Source: Candidatus Cloacimonadota bacterium (lineage in GTDB: Bacteria > Cloacimonadota > Cloacimonadia > Cloacimonadales > Cloacimonadaceae). From it: 64,000 nucleotides of DNA. The position numbers were made by a program, and so were the translations under genes. Position 1 is the first letter of the stretch; every line of letters begins with the position of its first letter. The notes under the pieces were generated by a model. It worked only from the letters and a program-made list of their open reading frames with translations, had not been told where the DNA came from and ran no database searches. Positions 50,367 to 62,164 of this stretch are shown here, piece by piece. The stretch spans positions 62,001 to 126,000 of the forward strand of contig JAKOXG010000003.1 of the NCBI GenBank assembly GCA_029781115.1. The letters are read 5' to 3'.

Positions 50367-52959
50367 CTTCTGCGTCGATGTTTTCATCTTCCATGTCCTC
50401 GTCTTCGAGCTCTTCCAAGTCGTCGTATTCCACTTCGTCGACAACGGGTTTATTCTTCCTTGGCTGATTCATCTTCGCCACGCCTTTTTCGATGATTTCA
50501 TCATCTTCTTCGCTGGGAACGTTGGTGATGTCTCTCACCTTATCGCCTTCCTTGAGGTTGATCAAGCGCACGCCTTGCGTATTGCGGCTGATCACGGAAA
50601 TATCTGCAATGGCTTGGCGGATGATCATGCCTTCCTGCGTGATGATGAGCAGTTCTTCATTTTTGTCCACTATCATCAGTCCGGCAAGATAGCCGTTGCG
50701 GGTAGTGGTTTTAAGGGTGATCACGCCCATGGAGCCGCGTCTGGTGGTGGAATAGGCACTGATTGCGGTTCGTTTCCCATAGCCATTTTCGCTTACGGCC
50801 AGGATGGTTCTGGCGTTTTCGCTGCCGTTTTCCAGCATGTCTTCCTGCGAGATCACACCCATGGAAATCACGTAGTCTCCGGGTCTTAGGCGGATGCCAC
50901 GCACTCCCTTGGTAAAGCGGGCGGTAGTGCGCACGTCTTTCTCGCTGAATCGGTTGCAATAACCATTGCGGGTGGCGAGGATGATGTCATCGGCACCTTC
51001 AGTGATGCGGGCATCGACGAGTCCGTCGCCATCTTCCAGGTTGATGGCCAGGATGCCGTTGGTTCTGGGGCGTGAGTAGGCTTCCAGAGAGGTTTTCTTG
51101 ACCAAGCCGTTGCGCGTGCACATCAAGATGTATTGATCCGGATCAAAATCTCTCACGGTTACATAGGCCTTAATCTTTTCGCCAGGATCAAATTGCACCA
51201 GGTTCACCACGGCTTTACCGCGGGCGGTGCGGCCGGCTTCCGGAATCTGATAGACCTTGAGCCAATAGCAGCGTCCATGATCCGTGAAGAGCAGGATGTA
51301 GGAGTGCGTATTGGCCACGAATACATGCTGAATGTAGTCGTCCTCTTTGAGGTTGCTGGTATTCAGGCCTTTGCCGCCCCGACTTTGCAATCTGTAAGTG
51401 TCAACAGGCAAGCGCTTTACATAGCCAGCATTTGTGATGGTAACCACCACCATTTCTTCGGCGATCAGGTCTTCCATCTCCAAGCCGCCGGTGTAGTTTT
51501 CCAAGATAACGCTGCGACGCTCGTCTGCGTATTTGTCGATGATTTCTTGAGTTTCCTCTTTGATGAGAGCCATGCGCAGTTCGCGGTGTTCCACCAGCTC
51601 TTTGAGGCGGGCGATGGTGAGGAGCAGCTCGTTGTATTCCGTTTCGATCTTCTCCCTTTCCAAGCCGGTCAAGCGCTGCAAACGCATATCCAGGATAGCT
51701 TTGGCTTGGATCTCAGTGAGGCCAAACTTGAGCTGCAATTGCTCATTTGCTTCCGGAGGAGTTTGCGAGGCGCGGATGGTGGCGATCACTTCGTCCAAGT
51801 TGTCCAGCGCAATGCGCAGACCTTCCAGGATGTGCATGCGTTCTTCGGCGATCCTGAGCTCATGCAGGGTGCGACGCAGCACGACGTCATGACGGAACTC
51901 TATGAAATTCAGGAGCATATCCTTCATGCTCACCACTTGCGGGACGCCGTCTATGAGGCAAAGGCTGATCACGCCGAAGGTGCTCTGCAACTGTGTGTGT
52001 TTGTAAAGCAGGTTGCGCACCACAGTGGCATCATGATTGCGTTTGACGTGAATCACAAGGCGCATGCCGTCGCGGCCGGATTCGTCACGGATATCGCTGA
52101 TGCCCTCAATTCTCTTTTCTTTGACCAAGTCTACGATGCGTTCAATGAGGGTGGTCTTGGTCACTTGGTAAGGAATGGAGCTGATGATGATGGATTCCTG
52201 CTCGTTTTTGCCCACTTCGATCTCGGCTTCGCCACGGATGAGGATGCGGCCTCTACCCGTCTCGAAATAGTCCTTAATCCCTTGTGTTCCAAGGATAAAG
52301 CCACCTGTAGGGAAGTCCGGCCCTTTGATATATTGTCTGAGGTCTGTATTATCGAGCTCAGGATCGTCAATCAGGGCGATCATGGCGCGGCAAACTTCGC
52401 CGAGGTTGTGGGGCGCCATATTGGTGGCCATTCCCACGGCGATACCTGAGGAACCGTTGACCAACAGGTTGGGGACGCGGGTGGGGAAAACTTCCGGTTC
52501 TTTGCGGGTTTCGTCGTAGTTTGACTTGTAATCTACCGTGTCCTTATCCAACTCGCTCAACATCTCGGTGGTGACTCTCTGCAGGCGTGCTTCGGTGTAA
52601 CGCATTGCCGCAGGTGGGTCTCCGTCGATGGAGCCAAAGTTTCCCTGTCCATCCACCAAAGGATAGCGCATGATCCACGGTTGCGCCATGCGAACGAGGG
52701 TGGGATAGACCACCTGCTCACCGTGGGGGTGATAGTTACCGCTGGTGTCGCCGGCGATTTTTGCGCACTTTCTAAACTGGCCGCCGGGGCTGAGATTGAG
52801 CTCGTGCATTGCGTAAATAATGCGTCTTTGAGAGGGTTTGAGACCATCGCGGATATCGGGCAGCGCACGGCTCACGATCACGCTCATCGAGTAATCAAGA
52901 TAAGCCTGCTTGAGGTGTTCTTCTATCTGTACATTTATGATTTTGGTATTGTCTTCCAC
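50356..52959 (-). CDS. gyrA: DNA gyrase subunit A
   Basis: 867 residues with a GTG start at 52959 (AGGAG upstream, overlapping the gyrB end region). The catalytic tyrosine is Tyr121 (AMRYTEARL). The quinolone-pocket helix reads [19 protein letters not shown], with Gln and Pro where E. coli has Ser83 and Asp87. Six beta-pinwheel blades follow, with a GyrA box (QSRGGKG). The tail is strongly acidic ([16 protein letters not shown]). It forms A2B2 gyrase with the gyrB product encoded 9 bp upstream. Confidence 0.96.
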   Translation of the reverse strand: MEDNTKIINVQIEEHLKQAYLDYSMSVIVSRALPDIRDGLKPSQRRIIYAMHELNLSPGGQFRKCAKIAGDTSGNYHPHGEQVVYPTLVRMAQPWIMRYPLVDGQGNFGSIDGDPPAAMRYTEARLQRVTTEMLSELDKDTVDYKSNYDETRKEPEVFPTRVPNLLVNGSSGIAVGMATNMAPHNLGEVCRAMIALIDDPELDNTDLRQYIKGPDFPTGGFILGTQGIKDYFETGRGRILIRGEAEIEVGKNEQESIIISSIPYQVTKTTLIERIVDLVKEKRIEGISDIRDESGRDGMRLVIHVKRNHDATVVRNLLYKHTQLQSTFGVISLCLIDGVPQVVSMKDMLLNFIEFRHDVVLRRTLHELRIAEERMHILEGLRIALDNLDEVIATIRASQTPPEANEQLQLKFGLTEIQAKAILDMRLQRLTGLEREKIETEYNELLLTIARLKELVEHRELRMALIKEETQEIIDKYADERRSVILENYTGGLEMEDLIAEEMVVVTITNAGYVKRLPVDTYRLQSRGGKGLNTSNLKEDDYIQHVFVANTHSYILLFTDHGRCYWLKVYQIPEAGRTARGKAVVNLVQFDPGEKIKAYVTVRDFDPDQYILMCTRNGLVKKTSLEAYSRPRTNGILAINLEDGDGLVDARITEGADDIILATRNGYCNRFSEKDVRTTARFTKGVRGIRLRPGDYVISMGVISQEDMLENGSENARTILAVSENGYGKRTAISAYSTTRRGSMGVITLKTTTRNGYLAGLMIVDKNEELLIITQEGMIIRQAIADISVISRNTQGVRLINLKEGDKVRDITNVPSEEDDEIIEKGVAKMNQPRKNKPVVDEVEYDDLEELEDEDMEDENIDAEDEE

Positions 52960-52968
52960 TGTAATCTC

Positions 52969-55194
<2,226 letters not shown>

Positions 55195-55980
55195 TTAGAT
55201 ATTGATCAGAGGGGTGTGTTTATACTGTCCGGCGATGATCAGATTCAGCTCTCTTCTCAGGGTGGAGAGATATTCGTTCATCACTCTGTAGGCCAGTTCG
55301 GGGCAGTTATTCTCCTCCGAGAGGTGAGCCAGGATGATGTTGTCCAAGTTGTGATGCATAATCTGCTTGACCAGTTCCAGAGCTTGAGCGTTTGAGAGGT
55401 GTCCCAGCTTGCTTTTCACCCTTTGTTTCAGAGCCCAGTCATAGGGGCCGTTCAGCAGCATATCCTCGTCGTGATTGCTCTCCAAAACCAGGGTGGTGCA
55501 GCCCTTCAGCCTCTGCACGGTTAGGCGGGTGGCATAGCCCAAGTCCGTGGCTATTCCCAGTTTACGCTCCTCATCTTCACCTTTGCGGATGGTGAAATTG
55601 CTGCTGTCTATGGTGTCATGAGAAGAGGTAAAGGAGTGCACGACGAGGTCTCGGATCTCAAAGGTGCTACCCGTCTCGAAGAAGATGGGTGCCTGGGGCA
55701 GTTTGCCCAGCTTTTCGGCGCAACCTTCATAGGTGCCTTCACTGATGTAAACCGGGATTCGGAGGGCGCGGGCGATGATTCCAACACCTTTGCTATGGTC
55801 GCTGTGCTCGTGGCTCACCAGCACGGCTTTGATGCTTTCTTTGGGCACTTTTAGTGATTCCAAAGCTTGCAAAATGGTCTTGCCGGCTAAACCGGCATCA
55901 ACGAGGATGGCCGTTTCATCGCTTCTTACCAGGACAGAATTGCCCTTTGACCCGCTGGCCAATACTGAGGTTTGGAACAT
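55195..55980 (-). CDS. MBL-fold metallohydrolase, WalJ/YycJ-like
   Basis: 261 residues. The metal-binding HEHSDHSKG and the early LASGSKGNS are the marks of the YycJ/WalJ branch of metallo-beta-lactamase-fold nucleases, which act in DNA repair or cell-wall-linked signalling in Firmicutes. AAGGTAG precedes the ATG, 5 bp after the previous stop. It is the last gene of the infB-ribF operon. No WalRK-type genes are nearby. Confidence 0.87.
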   Translation of the reverse strand: MFQTSVLASGSKGNSVLVRSDETAILVDAGLAGKTILQALESLKVPKESIKAVLVSHEHSDHSKGVGIIARALRIPVYISEGTYEGCAEKLGKLPQAPIFFETGSTFEIRDLVVHSFTSSHDTIDSSNFTIRKGEDEERKLGIATDLGYATRLTVQRLKGCTTLVLESNHDEDMLLNGPYDWALKQRVKSKLGHLSNAQALELVKQIMHHNLDNIILAHLSEENNCPELAYRVMNEYLSTLRRELNLIIAGQYKHTPLINI

Positions 55981-55985
55981 CTACC

Positions 55986-56936
55986 TTATAGCTTGGTGAG
56001 CTTGTAATAGCGGTTGTTAAGCCTGTCGTATTCCGTCCAGTCTGCATCCTTGGGCGAGGCTTCGATGATCTGAGCTACGCCAATGCTCTGGGCGTCCAGG
56101 TTGTCACAATGATGTAATACTACAGCTTCCAGGGTCTGGGGAAGCCGCACGGAGGCATTTTCATAGATGCCGTGGTGCGAGAGGATCAAGTGGCGCAGAT
56201 GCAGGAGCAGTTCATCCGGGAAACCGGCGATGCTGCGTGCTTTCTCGCAGATCAGCTGATCCGCCAAAGTGAGATGACCCACCAATCGACCCACATCCGT
56301 GAAGTCGTAGGGAGCCTTGGTGGTATATTCCATCACCTTGCCCATGTCGTGCATAAGTGCGCCGGTGATGAGCAGATCTTGATTTACGGGGTAGATGGTG
56401 CTCACAAATTCACAGATGGAAGCCACGCTCACCGTGTGCTCGATCAATCCATGGATGTAGTTGTGATGCCAGCTCTTGGCTGCGGGTGCATGCAAGAAGG
56501 CATGGAAGAAGTCTTTATCATCGAAGATGTCTTTGAGCAGCTGCTTCAAAAAGGTGTTTTGGACTTTGTCTATATAGCCGAAAAACCGCTCGCTGAGGAG
56601 CTCGGGCGGATATTTGCTGTGCGCCAGATAGATCTCCATATCGTATTCTGATACATCCGCAAAGCGCAGTTGTGAGATGTTGAGCTGCACCTGGCCTTTG
56701 AAGTTTTGCACCATGGCTTTGACTTTGACGATGTCGCCCTGGTCAAATTGCTCGGCTGCCTTTTGGAAGTCTTTCCACACGTAGCCTGCGAGGGAACCGC
56801 TGCGGTCTGCCAGTCTCAGCCTCATAAACAGGCCGTTCTTACCCTCACGGATTTCCTTTTCTTCCACCATGTAAAAGTCTACAATTTCCTTGCCCTGCCG
56901 GTCTTGAAGTTCGTTTACATATATATGTTCGTTCAT
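55986..56936 (-). CDS. YhaM-like 3'-5' exoribonuclease (OB fold + HD domain)
   Basis: 316 residues. The N-terminal OB fold (about residues 15-90, FMRLRLADRSGSLAGYVW) is followed by an HD domain with HHNYIHGLIEHT, LMHDMGKV and the later H (LSHHG). This is the architecture of B. subtilis YhaM and S. aureus Cbf1, which degrade RNA 3' to 5'. It lies between a secreted protein and WalJ-like genes with gaps of 9 and 5 bp. Confidence 0.88.
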   Translation of the reverse strand: MNEHIYVNELQDRQGKEIVDFYMVEEKEIREGKNGLFMRLRLADRSGSLAGYVWKDFQKAAEQFDQGDIVKVKAMVQNFKGQVQLNISQLRFADVSEYDMEIYLAHSKYPPELLSERFFGYIDKVQNTFLKQLLKDIFDDKDFFHAFLHAPAAKSWHHNYIHGLIEHTVSVASICEFVSTIYPVNQDLLITGALMHDMGKVMEYTTKAPYDFTDVGRLVGHLTLADQLICEKARSIAGFPDELLLHLRHLILSHHGIYENASVRLPQTLEAVVLHHCDNLDAQSIGVAQIIEASPKDADWTEYDRLNNRYYKLTKL

Positions 56937-56945
56937 TGCTTTATC

Positions 56946-58832
56946 CTATTTGATTATACTGATTTTGGCTGTGTGTTGCTTGGTTTTATCCTGTAATGAG
57001 CGGATGCTGACGAGGTAGATCCCGCTTTGGGGGAAGATAGCCGCATCCAGCTGTGTGTTTTGTGGGGTGATCAATTGCTCGTGAATAAGCTGGCCTTTGA
57101 TGTTGTAAACCTTGAGGATGCCAGAGCTTTTGCCCATGTCCACCGTCAGGGGTCTGTTGCCTTTGAGGGGATTGGGCGAGAGCGAGAAGGTGGCGGGTGC
57201 TTGCACCTGTGCATCGTTGCTCACGGGAATCTCCAAGTCTATCACATTGGCATAATAGATGCTGCCGCCTCTTTTTTCCTGGAGCCAGTAGTAGAGACGG
57301 AAGTTGTCGTTGGGATCAAGCCCCAGGGTGGACATTTCCGCTTGTATTTCCAAGCGTTCCCCCATGTTTATACCTTCGGTGATGGGCAGCGCATGAACGA
57401 CCCACTTTTGCAGGTTCCAAAACTGCTGTCCCAAGATATTTTCCTCTTTGAAGAGGCCGGCAAATAGCACGCTATTGCGCACCAGATCATAGTTTCCACC
57501 GCTACTGAATAGGAGGGTGTTGTCGTTTGAAAACTGGAAGTCCATCGCCATGGTTTCAGCCACTGTTTCCACATCAACCCTGGCAGAGCTGATGAAGCTG
57601 CTCTTTTGGCTCAGGGTGTCACATTTGGCGGCAAAGTCGTCCTCAAAGTCGTAGCGCAAACCTATGATGCGACTCTCACCTCCCAAAACCACACGGGGCA
57701 GGGTGTTAAAGCCATACCAGCTGAAGTGGTTGAGTGCGGCAGTCGAAGAGAGTGTATCCGCCAAGATGGGCAAGTAGTTGAGCAGATGTATATCTTCCAG
57801 GTGTGCTCCCGCTATGGCAGCATGCTCCTGATGCAGGATGGCAGAGGCGTTTGAGCTGCGGAAGAAGTTTTCCACTATGTGGATAGGCATCTCTTCGCCA
57901 AAGCCGTAATAGTATCTGTCTATCGTGTTATTGGGAGCATAGTTGTCGGTGTTTTCAGGTGGAACGATGGTGCCGCGGAACCTTGCCTGCATGGGCTCTC
58001 TGGGAATGGTCATGCCATAATCATGATAGTCCGGCTGTGTGGAATCCCACACGAAATCTCCCTGAGGCGGAATGCCCGGAGTGATATTTATGCTTTGGGT
58101 GATGTTATCTGAGGACTCCGGAAAGGTCAGGCTGAGGTTGATGTTGAAGCTGTTGATATACTGATCCGAATGGTTGTGGATCACAAAGCTGGGGTAGACG
58201 GTCGCAGCAGGCTTGTAGCCTCCCTCAAGGCTCAGGCTCACCAACCTCAAATCTGAGACAGCGGAAAACTCGCCACTCACGCCAAAGAGCAGTTCGGCAT
58301 TGTAACCCGCATGCGCCAGATTTTGATAGAAGGGAGTGCCCATTGAGGTATTGAGGTAGTAGCTGTGACTGCCATCTCCGCTGGAGGCAGATACATAGGG
58401 GCCATTGAAGAAGGTCGGATAATCCACTATCATCCACATGCACTGCACACTGATGGGCGCACTCAAGGGGATGGTGAGGTCGTTGGTATCAATAAATGCA
58501 TCCAGGGAGGCAAGTTCCGGCAAGACGGGTTGACCTTCGTCATCGCTGAGCAACCTCACTCGCACCGAGTCGCCGGTCTGAGGAAACCACAACCTCAGAG
58601 CGTTGATGGTGAAGCTAAGGTCTTGCAGATTGGGATAATAGTAGTTTGCAAAGTCAAAGCGCACCGCCCAGGAATTGCTGCCGTAAAAGCGGAGGTCATC
58701 CACGTGGCGGTGATATGCCAGATGGTAGTCCCGGGTGCTCTGCTCAATGCTCCGCCCACTGCCGGGTAGGCAGTCTATCGCCATCAGAGGCACAAGCGCA
58801 ACAAGCATGAGCAAAGTGAGCAGCCGCTTCAT
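56946..58832 (-). CDS. Secreted protein with T9SS-type C-terminal sorting domain
   Basis: 628 residues from ATG 58832; GAGGAG is 10 nt upstream, and two earlier in-frame ATGs at 58841 and 58850 are less well spaced. Signal peptide MKRLLTLLMLVALVPLMA. The body is beta-rich with many aromatic residues and shows no catalytic motif. The last 80 residues (FSLSPNPLKGNRPLTVDM, LKVYNIKGQL, GIYLVSI) are a short Por/T9SS-type sorting domain. It lies inside an operon of RNA and flavin genes, its start overlapping the ribF stop region. The role is unknown. Confidence 0.8.
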   Translation of the reverse strand: MKRLLTLLMLVALVPLMAIDCLPGSGRSIEQSTRDYHLAYHRHVDDLRFYGSNSWAVRFDFANYYYPNLQDLSFTINALRLWFPQTGDSVRVRLLSDDEGQPVLPELASLDAFIDTNDLTIPLSAPISVQCMWMIVDYPTFFNGPYVSASSGDGSHSYYLNTSMGTPFYQNLAHAGYNAELLFGVSGEFSAVSDLRLVSLSLEGGYKPAATVYPSFVIHNHSDQYINSFNINLSLTFPESSDNITQSINITPGIPPQGDFVWDSTQPDYHDYGMTIPREPMQARFRGTIVPPENTDNYAPNNTIDRYYYGFGEEMPIHIVENFFRSSNASAILHQEHAAIAGAHLEDIHLLNYLPILADTLSSTAALNHFSWYGFNTLPRVVLGGESRIIGLRYDFEDDFAAKCDTLSQKSSFISSARVDVETVAETMAMDFQFSNDNTLLFSSGGNYDLVRNSVLFAGLFKEENILGQQFWNLQKWVVHALPITEGINMGERLEIQAEMSTLGLDPNDNFRLYYWLQEKRGGSIYYANVIDLEIPVSNDAQVQAPATFSLSPNPLKGNRPLTVDMGKSSGILKVYNIKGQLIHEQLITPQNTQLDAAIFPQSGIYLVSIRSLQDKTKQHTAKISIIK

Positions 58833-58833
58833 C

Positions 58834-59730
58834 TTAAGCATACTCCTCAAAGAGCGTTTTGGCCTTAGCGAGATCAGCCTGCATGGCCTGGATCAGCTCA
58901 GCGCGGGAGGCAAAACAAAGCTCGGGCCGCATGAAATGCAAGAGTTCCAGCTTCATCCTGGCTCCATAAAGATCGGCATTGTATTCTGGCATATATGTCT
59001 CCACCGTGGTTTTTCTATCTTGTTTCACGCTTGGTGCTGTGCCGATATTTGTCAATCCAAAAAACACATCTTCAGCCAAAAACACTCTCGAAATATACAC
59101 TCCGGAGCGGGGAATAAGCTGTTGAGCTTCGTCCAGAGCAAGGTTAGCCGTGGGAAAGCCCATGCCCTTGCCCAAGCCTTTTCCCCTCACCACTTCGCCA
59201 TACATGGAGTAGGGACTGCCCAAAAGACGGTTAGCTTCGTCTATCCTGCCCTCTTGGAGCAAAGCACGGATGCGGCTGCTGCTGATGACGCCCTCTTCAT
59301 CCTCCAGGGCTGGCACGTAAAGACACTGATAGCCAAAGCCTTGCGCATGCTTTTGTAAAAACTGATAGTTGCCCTCCCGCCTGTGTCCAAAATGGGAATC
59401 GTAACCCACCACAATGACAGCGGGATCAAGCTCTTCTATGACGTAAGTCTTGAGAAAGTCCAGCGCCGAAAGCTGCGACAGCTCCCTGGTGAAGGGTAGA
59501 CACTTGATTTCATCCACTCCCAAGTCTTTGATCATCTGGATCTTGTGCTCGCAAGGGATGAGCAGTTGGAAGTTGTGGGGCTTGTTCAGCACCAGGGCAG
59601 GATGATCCTTGAAAGTGATGATCACGCTCTTTAGGGATTGCTCCTTGGCCAAGTCCACCATGGTCTTGATCAATTTGCGATGCCCCAGATGCAGACCATC
59701 GAAGTTGCCCATGCTCACTATGCTTTTCAT
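58834..59730 (-). CDS. ribF: Bifunctional riboflavin kinase/FMN adenylyltransferase
   Basis: 298 residues. The adenylyltransferase part has GNFDGLHLGHRKL and ISSSRIRALL; the flavokinase part has GKGLGKGMGFPTANL and TNIGTAPSV. Both halves look complete, so it should make FMN and FAD. The gap to truB is 2 bp, a common bacterial order. Confidence 0.95.
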   Translation of the reverse strand: MKSIVSMGNFDGLHLGHRKLIKTMVDLAKEQSLKSVIITFKDHPALVLNKPHNFQLLIPCEHKIQMIKDLGVDEIKCLPFTRELSQLSALDFLKTYVIEELDPAVIVVGYDSHFGHRREGNYQFLQKHAQGFGYQCLYVPALEDEEGVISSSRIRALLQEGRIDEANRLLGSPYSMYGEVVRGKGLGKGMGFPTANLALDEAQQLIPRSGVYISRVFLAEDVFFGLTNIGTAPSVKQDRKTTVETYMPEYNADLYGARMKLELLHFMRPELCFASRAELIQAMQADLAKAKTLFEEYA

Positions 59731-59732
59731 CT

Positions 59733-60593
59733 TCAGAAATTCACCTTTGGATGCAAGTTGCCATCCTTGATATACCCCAGGGTCTCAATCTCGCCCATGT
59801 CATTGAGCACCATGATTCGCTCTGCATCCGCCATGTCCACCGCTACGCTTTGTCCGTGCTGCAGCACCTTTCTCTGCTCTGCATCCAGACGTTTGGAGGG
59901 GATATGCCCAAAGAGCTTTTCACAGGGCACCAAAGCAGACTGCCAGTCTGTCATTTCGTCCAGTCTAACAGCAGCGTCCACAGATATATCCCCGATGGCG
60001 GTGCGTCTGAGGCTCACGGTATGCGCCACTGTCTGCATTTGAGCTGCGATCCAGATGCTGAGGCTGCGGATATAGGTTCCTTTGGAGACGGTGCAAGCAT
60101 AGCTGAGATAGGGGTTTTGTTCGCTTAGCTCTTCGGGATTCAGAAACTGGAAGGAGTGCACCTGCACGGCCCTGGGAGCGATCTCCACCTCCACGCCTTG
60201 CCGCATCAGTTTATAAGCCCTTTGTCCCTGAATCTTCACCGCAGAATACTTGGGAACGGGCAGCTCTTGCAGAGCCAAAGCGGCAGCAGTGATGGCAGAA
60301 GCATCAAAGCGTTCGATATTTGGCGAGGCAGTCTCCTCTACCTCTCCCTCGGGATCGCCGGTAGTGGTGCTTTGTCCCAGACGCAGGGTAGCTTGGTAGC
60401 TCTTCTCCCGGGCTTCCAAAAGTGAATTGAGGCGGGTGTAAGAACCCAGCGCACAGATCAGCAGCCCCGTGGCAAAGGGATCCAGGGTGCCGCAGTGTCC
60501 GATGCGCTTGATGCCTGTGATCTTGCGCAACTGCCGGATCACGTCAAAGGAGCTGATCCCCGCAACCTTGTCTATGAGCAAAAAACCACGCAT
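59733..60593 (-). CDS. truB: tRNA pseudouridine(55) synthase
   Basis: 286 residues from ATG 60593 (MRGFLLIDKVAGISSFDV). The catalytic Asp is in HCGTLDPFATGLL. TruB makes pseudouridine 55 in the T loop of tRNAs. A longer version from TTG 60608 is possible but not family-like. It lies 11 bp after the DHH phosphatase gene. Confidence 0.95.
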   Translation of the reverse strand: MRGFLLIDKVAGISSFDVIRQLRKITGIKRIGHCGTLDPFATGLLICALGSYTRLNSLLEAREKSYQATLRLGQSTTTGDPEGEVEETASPNIERFDASAITAAALALQELPVPKYSAVKIQGQRAYKLMRQGVEVEIAPRAVQVHSFQFLNPEELSEQNPYLSYACTVSKGTYIRSLSIWIAAQMQTVAHTVSLRRTAIGDISVDAAVRLDEMTDWQSALVPCEKLFGHIPSKRLDAEQRKVLQHGQSVAVDMADAERIMVLNDMGEIETLGYIKDGNLHPKVNF

Positions 60594-60604
60594 GGCTACA
60601 GCTT

Positions 60605-61588
60605 TCAAGCTTGGGTCAGAACCTCACCCATCTGCGAGATCATCATGCTTTTGACCTCATTCAAATCACCGGTGAGACTGCATCCAGCGGCACTGCGATG
60701 TCCCCCACCGCCAAAGCGGGCGGCAAAACTACTCACATCCACCTTGCCGGAGCGGAAACTGAGCTTAAAATCACCCGGTGCATCTTCACGGATAAAGATG
60801 ATGACTTCTATGCCCTTGGCACCTTGCACCCAGCGTGTGATATTGAGAACATCCTCAGGGTTGATGCCATTTTCCACTGCAAAATCATAGTGTGCCACCA
60901 TCACCAGCAGCCTACCCTCATGATGCAGCTCGATAGTGGAAAGCACCTGCCCAATATAGCGAATCTCGGCCGCACTCTGGTTTTGAAAGTATTGTTGATA
61001 GAGGAGGTGAGGCTGGATGCCGTGAGTCGCCATGCGTCCTGCTTGGTTCAGCACCCTGGAATTGGTGTTGCTGTTTGTGAAGTTGTTGGTATCGTTCAAG
61101 ATGGTGGTGTAGAGGCAGGCTGCCATTCTGCTGCGGAGCTCCGGCGGCATTTGCGCCAACTGTGGCTCCATAGCGTCAAACAGGATAGCACCCACACTGG
61201 CAAAAGATTGATCTATAAAGCTATAGTCTGCCTGGATGGTATCGCTTTCCACCTGATGGTGATCCACCAAGATCATCTTCTGCGCTTTATCCAGCAGGGC
61301 AGCTCTATCGCCCAGACGGCCACTATTGTTGCAATCCAGGATCACCAAGGTATCGTAAGCCATATCTTCGGTATAGCTTTTGATGATCTCGTCATCCATC
61401 AGATGCGCAAAGCGATCCAGATTGTCACCATCGGTGATGATGTGCGCTTCTCTGCCGTTGAAAGCCAGCCAGCCTGCGATGAACAAGCTGGCGCAAAAGC
61501 CGTCACCATCCGGGTTTACGTGTGAAAGCACTGCGATGGGCTGGGGTCGAGCCAGCAGCTGTATCAGTTCATAACTTAGATTCTGCAT
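60605..61588 (-). CDS. nrnA: NrnA-like nanoRNase/pAp phosphatase (DHH/DHHA1)
   Basis: 327 residues from ATG 61588 (AAGGT upstream). DHH motifs SHVNPDGDG, ILDCNNSGR, VDHHQ and, in DHHA1, FGGGGHRSAAG. NrnA-type enzymes degrade RNA dinucleotides to pentanucleotides and dephosphorylate pAp. Its place between rbfA and truB is conserved in many bacteria. A hairpin with a T-rich tail stands just upstream. Confidence 0.9.
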   Translation of the reverse strand: MQNLSYELIQLLARPQPIAVLSHVNPDGDGFCASLFIAGWLAFNGREAHIITDGDNLDRFAHLMDDEIIKSYTEDMAYDTLVILDCNNSGRLGDRAALLDKAQKMILVDHHQVESDTIQADYSFIDQSFASVGAILFDAMEPQLAQMPPELRSRMAACLYTTILNDTNNFTNSNTNSRVLNQAGRMATHGIQPHLLYQQYFQNQSAAEIRYIGQVLSTIELHHEGRLLVMVAHYDFAVENGINPEDVLNITRWVQGAKGIEVIIFIREDAPGDFKLSFRSGKVDVSSFAARFGGGGHRSAAGCSLTGDLNEVKSMMISQMGEVLTQA

Positions 61589-61599
61589 AAAATACCTTA

Positions 61600-61631
61600 A
61601 AATAAAGGAAATCGCCGCGAGCGACGATTTC
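61600..61631 (-). terminator. Hairpin with T-rich tail upstream of nrnA
   Basis: The minus strand carries an 11-bp stem, GAAATCGTCGC/GCGGCGATTTC with one G-U pair, at 61608-61631 and then TTTATTTT. Its place inside the operon suggests partial termination or an mRNA processing or stabilising site. Confidence 0.5.
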
Positions 61632-61672
61632 ATAAGTGTCGATTTTAGTGGTTTAGACTCGTTATAACCAGA

Positions 61673-62164
61673 TTAATAGTCGTCCTCGTCTTCATCCTCA
61701 TCATCAAAGAAGTCTTCATAGTCGTCTTCGTCCTCGTCGTCGAAGTAGTCATCAAAGTCGTCTTCTTCCAAGAGGTCATCAAGGTCGATATCCGGATCAT
61801 AGTGGTCGTCATCATCGTCGTATCTGTCTTTGATCCTTGCCAGTAGAGCATCCACTTTGGCAGCGCGCTCTTCTGTGTTGTCGTGGTGGAATGAGAGTTC
61901 TGGAATGGTTCTCATGAGTTTTGCTCCTGCTATTTGTTTTTTGAAAAACCCGGAGGTTTTGTATAGCAAATCCCGTATTTCCTCGGTTCCAGCGGGATTG
62001 TTATAGTGGGTAAAATAGACCTTTGCATAGCGAAGGTCTTTGGAGAGCTTCACGTGACTCACCTGCACCCAGGCCAATTGCGGGTTTCTCACCTTTTGGC
62101 TCAGGGTGATGTTGAGCAGCTTATTCAGCTCGGTTTGCAATCTCGGGATTCGGTATGAATTCAT
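61673..62164 (-). CDS. rbfA: Ribosome-binding factor A with acidic tail
   Basis: 163 residues from ATG 62164, overlapping the infB stop (ATGA). Residues 1-115 match RbfA (a KH-like domain with VSHVKLSKDLRYAKVYF and IPELSFHHD), a 30S maturation factor. The last 45 residues are almost all Asp, Glu, Phe and Tyr (YDDDDDHYDPDIDLDD), an extension not typical of RbfA. Confidence 0.9.
   Translation of the reverse strand: MNSYRIPRLQTELNKLLNITLSQKVRNPQLAWVQVSHVKLSKDLRYAKVYFTHYNNPAGTEEIRDLLYKTSGFFKKQIAGAKLMRTIPELSFHHDNTEERAAKVDALLARIKDRYDDDDDHYDPDIDLDDLLEEDDFDDYFDDEDEDDYEDFFDDEDEDEDDY

Noticed and set aside
51133-52449. 438-residue open frame antisense to gyrA
   Set aside because: The coding strand is certain from GyrA; the frame is a codon-bias shadow.
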